Source: Chamaecyparis obtusa
Lineage: Eukaryota > Streptophyta > Pinopsida > Cupressales > Cupressaceae
NCBI GenBank assembly: GCA_027943335.1
Contig: BSBK01006379.1
Span: 248,001 to 312,000, forward strand
Direction: 5' to 3'
Length of the DNA: 64,000 nucleotides
The notes beneath the pieces were generated by a model. The model ran no database searches. It was not told where the DNA came from and was given only the letters and a program-made list of their open reading frames with translations. Made by a program: the position numbers and the translations under genes. Shown in pieces: positions 47,597 through 60,455 of the stretch (positions are counted from its first letter, which is position 1; each line of letters starts with the position of its first letter).

Positions 47597-50500
47597 AGTT
47601 TATACAACTTGAGGTCCTAACCATTAAAGGTCAGAGGCAAAATGGTACCATCCAAATGTTCCAGTTTGAAGGAATTACCTCCCAATACTTTATTGATGAT
47701 GAATGGGCCCTTCCAAAGTGAATCAAACCTTCCATGGGCACCCTTGGGTTCTCGTCTCTTGTCCCATAACAACACTTGATCTCCGTCCATAAAATTTTGA
47801 GGTATGACTTTCTGATAAAAAATTTTCTTGACCCAAGCTTGATGTGAGGCTATTTGACTTACCATTTCTTCTCTTTCTTCCTGTATTTTATTGAGATACA
47901 AAGTTTGTTTCTCAAGGGCATCCTGGTAAACTTGATCTTCAATTGTTTTCTATAGTTTCACAGTAGCTAACTCTAGAGGTAATGAAAGCTGACCTTCAAC
48001 AACATAAACCAATTCAAAGGGTGACATGCCAATTTCTCTTTTTGGAGATGTTTGATCAGCCCAAAGAGCTTCAAATAGTTTCTTATTCCAATCCTTAGCA
48101 TTGTCACATGCTAGCTTCCTCATTATTATGATCAAGTTCTTATTACTTGATTCCGCCTATCCATTTCACTATGGATAGTAGTCAGATGCACGGGATAGAT
48201 AGATACCATGATCATAGCAGAATAACTTTAATTCATGAGAAGAGAAATTGGTAGTGTTGTCTGTGACCAATTTGGTAGGAACTCCAAACCTAACCAGAAT
48301 GTAATTTTTAAAAACTCACACACTACCTCAGATGTGGTCTTCTTAATCGGGACCGCCTCATTTCATGAAATAGTCCATTGCAGTAAGAATGTGGGTGTGT
48401 CTAGCACTAGAGGGAGGGTTGATTGGTATGATGAAGTCTAGCCCCAATTTCTCAAAAGGTTCTTCTATGACCACTGGTCTTAAAGGGAGAGCTTCTAAGT
48501 GTGGCTTTCCACCAAAAAATCTTACATTTTTCACAACTTGCAACCCACTTATAAGCATGGCCAAACATTCCTGGCCAATAATAACAATTCCTAAGAATTT
48601 TTAAAGCGGTTATTGTGGAAGTGAAATGACCACCGCATGCCTCATTATGAAATTTTCTAAGAAATTTTTCTTGCTATTCTTTGTCAACACATCTCAAGAA
48701 GGCCCCATCTAAACCCTTTTTATATAGTATGTCATCAACAATGACATACTTTGAAACTTTTAGCCTGAGGTTCCTTCTTTCCTTCAGGGTTAAATGAGGA
48801 GGACAGTCTCCATAATTAAGGTAGAATGCCACATCTGAAAACCAAGAATCACGTAGTCTGACATAAAGAACAGAGGGCATGTTGCTATCAGGATCCTACT
48901 TGGACATAAGTTTACATAATCCTTGTCCCCAGACCAACTTTGTAGGATGAATCTCTAGGTCAAACTCCTGAATCCTAGAGATCCACATTTCTCGGTTGTT
49001 CATCCTGATCTCTTGTTGAGTTAGGATGTCTTTGACAGCAAAAGTGGGGACAAAAACAACTGAGTGAGAGTGTAGAATATAAAACCTGAAATCTTTTATT
49101 GCTTTAACCACCGTATATGCATGCTTCTCGACCAATGGATAGTTTAACTCATGCTTCTTGAGAGGGACACTCATAAAGGCAATAGGCACCTCCTCTTCCT
49201 TGTCATTTGTTTGCAATAATATCCCAAACACTGTATTTTCTGAGGAATAACAGTTTATTATGAAGTCCTTCTTGTAATCTAGGTTTATTAGTGTGGGGGC
49301 TTTTGCTATAGCTTTCTTGATGTCATCAAATCCTTTGACAACTTCCATGCTCCATTTGGATGGATTCTTCTCACTCATGAGACTCGCCATATGCTTAGTT
49401 GTCTCAGAAAAATATGGAACAAACCTTCTGAGGAAGCTGGTTTTCCCGAAGAAAGATTTAACACTGGTCCTATTCGAAGGTAAACCAAGCTGCTAGATTG
49501 CTTTAACTCTTTCTGGATCAATATTGATCCCTTCTTTTGACACAATGTGTCCTAACAACTTCCCTTCTATGACTGCAAAGACATATTTTTTGGGGTTTAA
49601 GGAGATTCCATGTTCTCTACATCTTTGTAGAATTGATCTTAAATCTTTTAGATGATTTCTACACCTCTTGGAAAACACCGTCAGATCATCAAGATAAAAA
49701 AATATCACCTTATTTAGTAGATGACTAAAGGAAGAATTCATTGCACGTTGAAAAGTGGCACCCACATTTATCAAGCCAAATGACATTCTATTGTAAGCAT
49801 ATGTACCCCATGGGGTGGTAAAAGCTATTTTATGTTGATCCTGATCAGCCACCTTAATCTGGTTGTAACCAGAGAAGCCATCCAACATGGACATCATCTC
49901 TAAACCTACCACAGTCTATAGAATATGGTTCATAATAGGGAGTCCATAGTTATCCTTTAGGCTACATTGGTTCAATTTTCTAAAATCTACACAGATCCTG
50001 ATCTCACCATTTTTCTTCCTAATAGGAACTATATTCGCGATCTAGGTGGAATGATGAATAGGGTAAATGATATGAGCTTGAAGAATCTTTTCTACTTCCT
50101 TCTAAATTGCTTCAGAAACCTTTGGATTATAATTTCTTAATTTTTTCCTAAAAGGTGAAGTACCTAGTTTGAGAGGAATCTGGTGCTAGAAGTTTCCTCC
50201 TTTGAAGTTTTTAAAATCATGGTAGGACCAAGAAAAGGTATCTCGATACTCCTTTAATAGATTAAAAAATATCCACTTCTCTTCTGAAGTACAACATCTA
50301 CCCAAATTTACACATTTAGGTTCTTCATTCTCCCCTATGTTTACCTTCTCATAGTCACTTTGATTTATATCTCCTTGTGGTGGAGATGGAGATTTCAGAG
50401 CATCATATCTATCAAATTGACTTTCAAGAGAGACAAGCCCCTTAGGAATGTGGTTCCCTTTAATTAAAAGATTCCTTCATCTATTACACCATTTGGGAAA

Positions 50501-53500
50501 AACTCATCACAGGTTGATGAAGACCCTTCAAAGAAGGTAGTGCTAAAGACTTCTGCCAACAGCAAGAATTTATCAATTTGTTTATCATCTTGAAAGACTT
50601 GCCAATGCTCAGCATTATCTAGGACTTTCAGTCTATACACCATTTCAATTTTATATGAAATTTTCTCAAAATCTGAATGTGGCAACAACAGGGAAGAAGA
50701 AACTGCTAGAGAATCTGCTCGGCTATTTTGCTCTCTGGGAATAGCTTCTATAGAGAAAGCTTCAAGCTCCTCAATCTCATGCTAGACATGATTTCTATAC
50801 TGTTTGAGTCTTTCATTTTTTTTCTGAATACATGCCTCTTACTTGTCTGACAACAAGTTCTGCATCTCCTCTTGCTCTGAGTACTTTGATACCCATCTTC
50901 TTCACTTCTTCAATACCAAGCAAGAGAGACCCATATTCTGCAGTGTTGTTCATGTTGTCAAATTCTAGCTTAAAGGCTCATGGGAAGAAATCTCCTTCAA
51001 GTGATATCAATACAACCCCTTCTCTAGAACCAATAGAAGCACAACTGCCATCAAACTCCAAAGTCCAAAGACCATCAGACTTACTAGTTGACACTTCTTC
51101 ACTCATGTCTGGTGTGGATGAGATCATATAATTTCCAAACTTAGACTCTTGGTAGAGTATCTGAGACTTTGGATCCTTAGATGGGAATACCATGTATTTT
51201 GACTTTCCCTCTGGTTGTAAGAAAACCCTTTTATCTCCAATTGGAATGATTTCTTGAGACCAATCAAGTTTGATCTCTCCTCCAAGATCTTGACAGAAAG
51301 TCTTGCTCAGCAGCATACCATAGCTGGCTAGAATATCAACTACAAGTATAGTCAGTTTAATCTTCTTACTGGGGTATGCTTCAAGGGCTACTTGGGCATC
51401 TTTGATCTGTCCAACTAAGGGAACTTGTTTTGCACCTAGGGCATAGCATTGACCAAAGGTTGCGGTGAGGGGAAGATCTAGAGCTTTGGCAACTAAAGCA
51501 GGTATAATATTGTCAGATGCCCCTGAGTCTATAACATAGTTGTTCAACTTAAAGCCATGGATAAAGAAAGACAAATAGAATGGATCTAGTTTTAATCCTA
51601 TAGGAGGACTCTTATCTTGTGGAGAAATCTTTTCTTGTGGAGGATTTTTATCTTTGGCAGCTTGGGTTTCTATAGTAACTTGTTTTGAGAAAGCAGCATT
51701 AGTAGTCTCATTAGCATTCTTATTTGTAGGAGGTTGACCTGATTTAACATGTTTGACATGTCTTTCCAACTCCTTTAGGTTCATTCTAAGATATTCATCA
51801 AGGTAAAATGAATCTTAGAACTTTCACAGAAATCAACTATATCAAAAGAATTAGGATTATTTTTCTTCAATGATTCATCTTCTTTAGAAAAAGAGCTTTT
51901 AAAAGTTGATGACTTTTGTGAAAAGTCTTTACCTTTGTCCCACCATTGTGATGTTGATGGTGTATCATTGGCTTGAGAATTGTGGTAACTTCTAGTCAGC
52001 ATGGTACATATAGGATCCTGTAAAGTTTCCATAATACTTCCTCCTCGCTCAAAGTCAAACTCCTATTCTATGTAATAATTTTTGGAGCCACCAGGCAACT
52101 AAGGACTCATTGCATCATCAAGTGATTCTTCTATCAATTCTCGGTTCACATGCATTTGCATTGATCAGATCATTTTTGGATAGGAGGTACCATCATGATC
52201 ATCTATAAGGTGGAAGGTACACATATTAGCTCTTCTAGGAGGAGCTTCCAGCAAATTTTTATCATTTGGAGGATAATTTTGAGATCTATGACTAGGTCCA
52301 GCTTGTTCAGGCATTCCTCTAGGAATATCTCGATACAAAGGAGGAGGATTAGTATTGCCTTTAGGAAGCTGCCTCTTGAGGGTAATCACATCATTTACTA
52401 ATCTTTGTAGCATAGGATCAGAAGAGGATGTATTTTGTGCATTGGGTACTTGGACATCCTTTCTCCACTTCCCTAAAGTGATCAGATCATCTTCCAACTC
52501 GGTGGCTTGACTCCGTGCAGTTACCAAGTCTACTAGTCTATTCCTCCTAAGATGAAAACTGATATTTGGGGGCATCGAATTTACAAAGAAACACTGATGA
52601 TTTTCAGGGGTGGGCCTTTTTTCTATAGGAATTTTATGAATGACCTTGTTATACTGAGCCACATAATCTCTCATGGGCTCATGGATCTCCTTTTTCATCT
52701 GTGTGAGTTGAGTTAACAGAGAATGCTCATCATCCACACTTTTGAAGAGGCCTTCAAATGCAATTTTCATGGAATTCCAATTAGTTATGGACCCTGTAGG
52801 AAGGTGTCCAAACCACTCCATTGCTCCTTCTATTAAGGTTTGAACAAAAAGTTAGACTGTTACATCTTCTTCTTACACACCTAGAATGCCAATGGCTACA
52901 TTGAAGGAATTGTAATGTTCTTCTACAACTACTTTTCCATCCCCATAAAACCTTGGAAGAACATCTTTGGCTCCCTTAGGAAGAGCATGACAAGCTGCTA
53001 GAGCTAGAGGACCTACTGCATTACCCCACGATTGAGCCATACTGACTATTGGAAAAATAGTCAATAGAGGAGGGGCTTGAATACTTGATAAGGTTAAGGC
53101 TTGCCAATCATAAGTCTTGGTAGACGAGAAGAAAGATTCTTTAGGAGGAGAAGAGTGTCTACTCTGAGCCTTTTTCTTGGAGGGGTGAACTCTTGTGATT
53201 TCAAGATTTCTCCATTCTTCAAAGATACTGCAAAAAATACCTACCTCTCGTTGAGACCTGGTGTAAGGTCTAGACTCCAGCTTGGAAGTTCTATGGTATT
53301 TGAATTTCTCTATCAACTACTATGGCTTCTCAAGCTATGGGGAGACCTCTCAACCATTCACCGACTTCTTCCTCATCTTCTAACACCAATTGAACTTGCT
53401 GATATTGTTCGTTACTTGTTTTTACTTTCTAAGCCAAGTTGTTTAGGTCCGCAATAATGTCCTCTTGAGTGTCATGAAAGTCTAGACTAGGTTGTAAGAG

Positions 53501-53548
53501 TGGGGGAAGTTCAACTTGACCAGGTATTCTATTAGCAGGTAATACCAT
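47597..53548 (-). pseudogene. Gypsy gag-pol polyprotein, broken
   Basis: It starts MVLPANRIPG at 53548. Gag core: GSITNWNSMKIAFEGLF, MRDYVAQYNKVIHKIP (about 52660). Protease: YVIDSGASDNIIPALV (about 51540). An RNase H-like stretch, TLEFDGSCASIGSREGVV then NMNNTAEYGSLLLGIEE and ARGDAELVVRQVRGMY, spans about 50832-51082, before RT. RT: NGEIRICVDFRKLNQ, SMLDGFSGYNQIKV, PWGTYAYNRMSFGL, FFYLDDLTVFSK (about 49700). The usual RNase H (about 49290) appears to have lost its first Asp. Integrase: HNEACGGHF...CEKCK, GLDFIIPINPP, AMDYFMK, then the C-terminal VLLWDKRREPKGAHGRF. Stops and shifts are many, and no product is possible. Confidence 0.85.
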
Positions 53549-53593
53549 GATTACACATTAAACCAAACAAAGACACTGGCTTACTAATTCTCT

Positions 53594-53613
53594 CCCTAGC
53601 AGAGTCACCAAAA
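53594..53613 (-). other. Gypsy primer binding site
   Basis: The minus strand reads TTTGGTGACTCTGCTAGGGA just inside the LTR end ACTAACA. Tat/Ogre-type plant elements use a tRNA-Arg-type site of the form TGGCGACTCTGCTGGGGA, which matches at most positions. Confidence 0.65.
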
Positions 53614-53615
53614 AA

Positions 53616-56600
53616 TGTTAGTAAATGAATTTGTCTCTTTCAGAATTTATTTCTAATGCTTTATTACCTGCTATGAAACATTAACTCTTTACTAAAAACT
53701 AGATTAAACTTAGGTGTTTAACCCTCTGAATTATGGTACAGCTCCCAAAAATATTTTCAATGAATATTTATGCAAAAGAATAATACATTTTTGCAAATAT
53801 TAAACTTTTAACCAGAAAGTTGGTAAGGCTGAAATAGTAACTCTCATCAATATGATATAATTACTATGAAATGATAGCAACTAATAAACCTAAAGCTCAC
53901 AGACTTCAGTGAATAAACACTACACCAATCTAAAACACAACTTCAAATTTAGATTCAAAGAAAAAAATAGACATTCAATTAAGAAATTCCATTCAATGTA
54001 GAATTCCCCAATAGAGATCCACTCAAAAATATAAACTGATAGATCTATACTGATAAGTTTCTTTCATTCACTAATTCAGAAAAAAATAATTCAAGTCCTT
54101 ACAGAAAATACTAAAACTTCAACTATGCTATTACTTAAGCATAAAATGAACTAACTAACCCCTTTCAATAGTTTCTTCCTGGCTTTATATCGCCATGAAT
54201 TACAATTATAAAAAATATTAAAGTCTTTGAAAAACCCAAGTTTTGGAAAACCAACTGTTTAAGATAACCACAAAATGCTAAAAATAGTAAATTGGAAAAC
54301 TGGAAAATAATGATCCATAAAGTGTGGAGAAAGACCACCAATCTTAGCTGAGCTGGATGCTTTAGATTCAACTCTGGGATGACCTGGGTGCACGTGCCTA
54401 CTTCCACTCCTCATTTTCCAATGACGCGCTGATAATTGTAGCATGATACGGTAGGCTTATGTGGGAAATTCTTTGTCTGAGAACCTTTTGGTCCTTTTAT
54501 ATTTGATTCAACCTTGATTTATGAGACTCAAGATGATCTATATAGGTGACTAGCATAGCTTCAGTGTTAGCTATGGAGGTAAGGTCTTCTATCATGAGCT
54601 CTTTGCTATCTCTAATAGCTGTTATTCCTACCTCCAACTCCTGAGCTATCTTCTCCACTTTCTTTACATCTTGAGTTCCCTCATCTATTAGAACAATGTT
54701 TAGGCATTTGAGATCCTTTTGCATGGTGTCAATCAGGCCTTTAAGATCATTGAGTAGGTGAGTCACCCCATCACAACTATCCTTAATAATTGAGTTTCTC
54801 CACTCAATACTTTTCACGAAAACATACAGGACTTCCTTGTTTAGGCCATGAACTGGATTTTCCAAAAGGAATTTAGGCACCCCATAATGATCAATCTCTA
54901 TTAGCTGATTGGCTATACCAGTCCACTTTTTCCTTTCCTTCCTCCATTCCATTAGTTCAGCCAACAACTTTGAGATGAATTTTATCACAAATCCACGAGT
55001 CTCAATTAACTAAGTAACATAGTCACCTCCCCGCAAGATCATGCTCAGGACCCATTTATTAAAAACTTCTACTACCATTTTATTTCTCTAAATCTGGTCT
55101 AGCATTTTACAGACTTCAGGAGAATGGGGGTTGAATGTATAAGGCACCTGAGCTAATGGAAGCAGGCTGGGCTCTTGTACTACTTGAATGAACTCAGTCA
55201 ATCTTTGTATGGTTTCATTTAGTTCTTTCTTGTCCTTCTCATCCTTGAAGGTCCTGTGTAATATCTTCTATGTAGAAGATTCCAAGTGCTATGCATCTTC
55301 CACCCTACTTGCCACCCCTAAGTCTATCCTTTCAATAGTGAAGTCTTCAACTGAAGCTCCAGAAACCTATTTATCAGACTTAGGTATTGCCCTTTCTGCT
55401 ATCCACCTTCCAATTTTCTCATCTACATCAATCATTGATTCCATCTTAATTCTTTTAGGCTTCCCTATAGCGCCCAAGCACTTACTAACCATGTCTTCTA
55501 CTGGAAGAGTTATTGGTAAGACATTCCTTTTCTTGTTGTTAATGGAACTTCCTAACCAACTGAGAGTAGGAGATGGAATCTGCAAAGTGTCACCTACTAT
55601 GGTTGCCGAAGGTTCCCCAAAATCTGGCTGATTGTTCTTTGGAATCATTGTGTCTCCCTCCACATTATCTAAACCAACTTTCTCTGTCATTTGAGTGTCT
55701 ATGAGATCAAGATCTATGACCTCCTTTTCATTAACCAGCTTATTATTTTCTTTGCCAACTCTCCCTCTTAAGTTTCTTCTTACTAGTGAGGAGCTAAGGG
55801 AATCTTGTTTCACCGGATCAGCCGAAGACTTCTTCTTATTTATTGTACCTGCAAGGGAAATATTTTTGTCAGCAGTAACAATGGGTTTGACAATATTTTC
55901 AGCATGTGCAGCTCTTTTGGGATTATGTCTTCTTAAAATAGGGGGCCTCTTAATATTAAACCATTTTTTGGTTCTCTTAATCACATTGAGAGTCTTGATT
56001 ATTAGGCTCTCTCTCTCATCAATACCCCAATCTATTTCAGGGAGTGGTGTACCCGTAACTCTGGTTTTGTACTACTCATCAATTACCTCTGCACCATCAT
56101 CTTCATCTATTGTCGAGATATCAATTTGAATATTTAGGGTAACAATTTGTCCTAAGGTAAACCTAGAATAGGTCCTTATTCTCACTTCAAAATCATCTGC
56201 ACAGCCCTCCTAGTAATTCTCTATTTGAGGAATGTGTTGAAATTCAAAGGGAAAGTTGAAATGTTGAGCAGCGTATCCCCTGCTATGAAAATCTTTTATG
56301 AGTGCAAACGTCTACAAATTCAATTTCCTTAATTCATGCTCTAAATTTAGGGCATCTAAAGATTTTTTGCAAGTGTAATACCCCAATTCAACTGGGAAGC
56401 TAGATTTTTCTCTACCCTTCCTTTCCTTGACCCCTTTATGCACATACGCTAGTTGGCGAGCTACTTCTACAATGATTAAACTGTCAAAAGCATATTTGGG
56501 TAATTTAAATGGTTCTCCTTCGAAACCACCCACTCTGAGATACATGAACCTTCTAAATTGGATGAAGAAACTTCCATAAGTATTGACGAAGGTTTTCACC

Positions 56601-58406
56601 TCTTTTGACATTCTTTTCTCAGTGTTCCCTTGCAGTTCATATGCCAATCTTCCAAAGAAAACTCCATTAACTTTTAGAAATCTATCAACATGAAATTATT
56701 TTTATAGGTGAGGGTAGTAATCGTAAACTTTCATATTTGGGAGAGGTTGCTCATGGAAAAGGCCTCTCCATTCTCTAGTACAAGCTAAAATGTAGAACAA
56801 GTAGGAGGACATATCAAAGCTACTACCCGTTGGAAAATTTTCCAACTAATGATTGAGTTCATCGGCAATGGTTTTAGCCCAGTCTATATATTTTTCCCCT
56901 TCAAGAGTGACCTGGAGATAAAAGTACATCCATTCATGCCAATAGTATGCATGTTGGTTTTCTTTAATTCTATTTAGCATTATGACTAGATCAGCTACTT
57001 CAGGCTTAAAATAATCTATAATGAGCGGATTTGGGAGCTAAGACCCTCCTTTTTGAGCTTTGAGCAACCAGTATTGAGCTATTTCATTCTGGTAGACTTG
57101 TCTCTTAGTGGTGAACACTGAATGAGATGAGGGGATATTCCACCCTTCATACGGGTCTCTTTCTAGAATTACTATGGCCTTTTGAATGACATCTTTGCTT
57201 ATGTAAACCTGCAGACTCCCATCAACCTTCTTGATACACTTCTCAAAACTATATCTTTTTGCACATTCGACAACCAGCTCTTGACAAGGGGCTACTATAG
57301 GAAAAGTGACTGCATCATCTAGACCACTCTGAATGGATTTCTCTAACATAAAACCTGGAATGGGTTCTTTGAATTAGTTCATGATGTCCTCTAAGGCTCT
57401 GGTTTTAATCAGGGTGTCTTCATAGTCGGGTAAGGAGCACATTAAAGGAGAGGTATTTCTAAAATTTGGAATTGGGTTCTTCATTTTTGGCTCTCAAGCT
57501 AGGAAAATAACAGGGAGATGCAACAATTTCAAAGGAATTCAACTTTTACAAAGGAAAGAGCTTTAACTGAGATAATGGAGGCCAATAGAGAGACTCACCT
57601 AGTTTTTATGTGATGAACTAAGCTCTGGGATGAGGAGAGGATACCTTCTTCTACGTTGGCTGCATGAGATGTGTTGAGCATTATGAATAAAATAGGCTAA
57701 GCTTGTCAATTTATCATAAAATAGTTTACAAAATCCTAGGAGATTCACAATAATGGCAAAATTATGTCACACAAGGTTTAATTAATGATCACCGGGTAAC
57801 TTGCACCACCTTAAGTATTGATTACTATACTTTCCCAATCTAAAGTGACACTTAAATGTCATTTTGATTAATTACAATATCCTCGCCATGCACAGAAGTC
57901 ATAATCAATCGCCCTCTATCCTTTATGTCAAATCACCACTTTGCATTTTCACAACTTACAGGCACAGATTGAACTTTGAACCTTGAACTATGAGAGTTCA
58001 TGGTTCAAGTTCAATGAGAAGGCAGAAGGACCATCCTTTGGTACAATTATAAAATAAAGCAAAAACAAAAGTGACAAGGCAGAAAATAAAGAAAAGCACT
58101 TTGCAAAAATGGAACGTCTGTTGAAATTTGAATCTTGAACTATGAGAGTTCATGGTTCATAGTTCATTGGATGAGTGTGCACTACAAAGACAAAATGCCG
58201 CTAATCTTGCAAACAAAAGGAAAATCATATTGAATGATTTTATTGAACATTGAATCTTTAACTAGGAGAGTTCAAGGTTCAAGTTCAACCGACAGGGTGC
58301 ATATGCAAAGGATTGGAACTTTAAGTGAACAACACCTTTTTAAAATTATGGGGTGATTTTGGGAAAATTAGAGCCTGAGGAATTTAAACAAAATCTATTA
58401 ATAACA
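53616..58406 (-). repeat. Gypsy 5' LTR, 4.8 kb, containing a reading frame
   Basis: It starts TGTTATTAATAG (at 58406) and ends TTTACTAACA (at 53616), next to the primer site. The first 0.9 kb (57485-58406) is non-coding with GAA/TTC-rich inverted repeats, the middle 3 kb is the open frame, and the last 0.9 kb is AT-rich. A coding LTR is unusual. The upper half is confirmed by the 3' LTR copy, while the lower half (53616-56177) has no second copy in the window. Confidence 0.72.
54497..57484 (-). pseudogene. LTR-encoded protein of about 996 codons, unknown function
   Basis: From ATG at 57484 (MKNPIPNFRNTSPLMCSLP) to the stop after ESHKSRLNQI near 54497 all open blocks lie in the same frame, interrupted only by about a dozen stop codons. 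The N-terminal two-fifths is shared with the 3' LTR copy: QELVVECAKRY, LERDPYEGWNIPSS, CTREWRGLFHEQPLP, YGSFFIQFRRFMYLRVGG. The middle is basic and Ser/Asn-rich (KKWFNIKRPPILRRHNPKR). The C-terminal part looks helical (KLLAELMEWRKERKKW, NDLKGLIDTMQKDLKC). I do not recognise the family. Ogre elements carry an extra ORF before gag, but not inside the LTR. Confidence 0.65.
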
Positions 58407-58524
58407 AGTATGAAGGTTGTGAAATCCGAAATAAGCTTAAACTATTATTGTAGTTAGAAGAAGAACATGAATGAACTTAAATCAAATTGAAGAAGAAACA
58501 AAGATTTTCTTAGTATCTTAGACA

Positions 58525-60455
58525 GATGATAGTTGGCTTAGGCAACAGAGGATGTGTCACATCAATTTTGAAAATTTAGAAGGATAATTTTAACATGTGT
58601 AGTAAGATATTTTCCAAGACAATTTAAACCAAAGAGCATTAAGCATAAGGTTTGCCAAGAAGGAAAGTAGATAAGGGATTCATTCAAAGGAAAATATCAT
58701 TTATCTACATATCTGTTAGATCTTGTGCACACTGACCTATGTGGTCCTACAAGAACAAGAAGCTTACAAGGTGAGAGATATTTTGGGATTTTTATTAATA
58801 ATTATTTCCATTTTATCTTGGGTTGCATTCTTAAATGAGAAATCAAAAGAATTTCATAAATTCAATATATTTAAAGCAAGAGTTGAGAATGAAGTTGGTA
58901 AGAAGATTAAATGTTTGAATCTAATAGAGGAGGAGAGTTTACTTATGATGAATTTAAAAAATTCAGTGAAAAACATGTCATTAAAAGATAGTTAATAGCC
59001 CTTGCAACACCACAATAGAATGGTGTCATGGAAAGGATGAATCAGACAGTTCATGAAGAAGCTAGGGAAATGATCAAGTAGGTTTACCAAAATTTTACTA
59101 GAAAGAAGAAATATATACAACAATGTATACACTTAACAAAATTATTTACGAGAAGAAATATAGAAACACATCATAGGAGATATGACATGGAAGGGTTCCT
59201 ATGGTGAAATAATTCAAGAATTTTGGAAGAAAGTGCTATATTCAAAGAGATGAAGAAAATATTGGAAAGTTTGACAAAAGAGACGATGAAGGGATAGTTT
59301 CAGGATATTCTACAAGGAGAAAAGTGTGTCAGTGTTACTACAAAATACATAACAAGATAGTTGAATGTGTGAATGTGAAGGTTCATAAATATATTTTTAA
59401 AAATCCTTAAAAATATATTGTATATGAATTTGACACAAAGGAGAGAGAAGAAGAAGAAGAAGAAGAAGAAGAAGAAGAAGAAGAAGAAGAAGAAGAATAA
59501 GAAGAATAAGAAGAAGAAGAAGAACAAGAACAAGAACAAGAATAAGAACAAGAACAAGAACAAGAACACGAAGAAGAAGAAGGTCGTGGCATATACAAGT
59601 AAGACCCCAAGGTATGTACAGAGAAATCATTCAGATAATTAGATTATAGGAGATAAGAATAAAATCATCATTACAAGAAGTAGATTTTCTTAGGAACAAG
59701 TGTTATTGTGTCTAATTTTAGATATTGAACCTAAGCTTATGAAAAAATAATGTAATGATTAGAACTGGGTAAGATAAATGGAAGAAGAAATTGATTAGAT
59801 AGAGAAAAATTAGACTTGGGAACTTGTGCCTAGACTAGCTAATAATAATTTGATTGGTACATAGTGGATATTTTAAAACAAACTGGATGAAAATAGAAAG
59901 ACAATGAGAAATAAGGAAAGATTGGTTTGCAAGGGTTACAATCATATTGAAGGTATTGATTTTGATTAAACTTGTGTCCCTATTTTCTAGATGGAGGTGA
60001 TCTAGATATTCTTAGAATTTGAAACATTTAAAGATTTCAATATTTACCATATGAATGCTAAGTAAATGTTCTTGAATGGATAATTGAAGGAAGAAGTCTA
60101 CATTGAACAACTGGAATTATTCAAGTTTGAAAAGGATTTGCAAGATGTTTGCAGATTGAAGAAATAATTGTATGGATTGAAGTAGGGACCTAGAGCTTGG
60201 TATGTTAGATGGGACAAATATTTGATCAGACAAGGATTTTAGAAGGGATCTACTGACAATAATTTGTATTTCAGAGTTTATTGAGATTATATCTTGATTA
60301 TTGTGGTTTATGTTGATGACATAATTTTTGGAGGAAAAGGTGTTTTGTCCAACAAATTTGGAGAAGAGATGCAAAAAGAATTTGAAATTTCTATGATTGG
60401 TGAGTTGTTTTATTTTTTATTGATGAATATTTCCATCAATGACAAAGGGAGAGAT
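58525..60455 (+). pseudogene. Copia integrase-RT remnant
   Basis: Readable pieces in several frames: RMCHINFENL, VHTDLCGPTRTRSLQGERYF (about 58730), NGVMERMNQTVHEEAREM (about 59020), NKERLVCKGYNHIEGIDF, EEVYIEQLE, LYGLK-stop-GPRAWYVRW and VVYVDDIIFGG (about 60305). The YVDD core of RT is intact but most of the surrounding frame is not. It is a different, older family member than the 34-45 kb element. Confidence 0.8.
59446..59583. repeat. (GAA)n microsatellite with AAGAACAAG variants
   Basis: A trinucleotide run of about 138 bp sits between the integrase and RT remnants. Poly-Lys, poly-Leu and poly-Ser frames across it are artefacts. Confidence 0.95.

Larger units (their letters stand above)
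45195..58406 (-). mobile_element. Ty3/gypsy retrotransposon with giant LTRs (Tat/Ogre-like)
   Basis: The 5' LTR is 53616-58406, the internal region 47425-53615 has gag, protease, RNase H, RT, a second RNase H and integrase, and the 3' LTR (45195-47424) is cut short by the copia element. Order RT before integrase marks gypsy. LTR tips are TGTTA and CTAACA. The primer site resembles that of Tat/Ogre elements. Both LTR copies carry the same coding frame. The right flank after 58406 is AGTAT, but the left partner is lost. Confidence 0.8.

Noticed and set aside
59300..59642. Poly-Lys, poly-Leu and poly-Ser frames
   Set aside because: They translate a GAA trinucleotide run between copia integrase and RT remnants.
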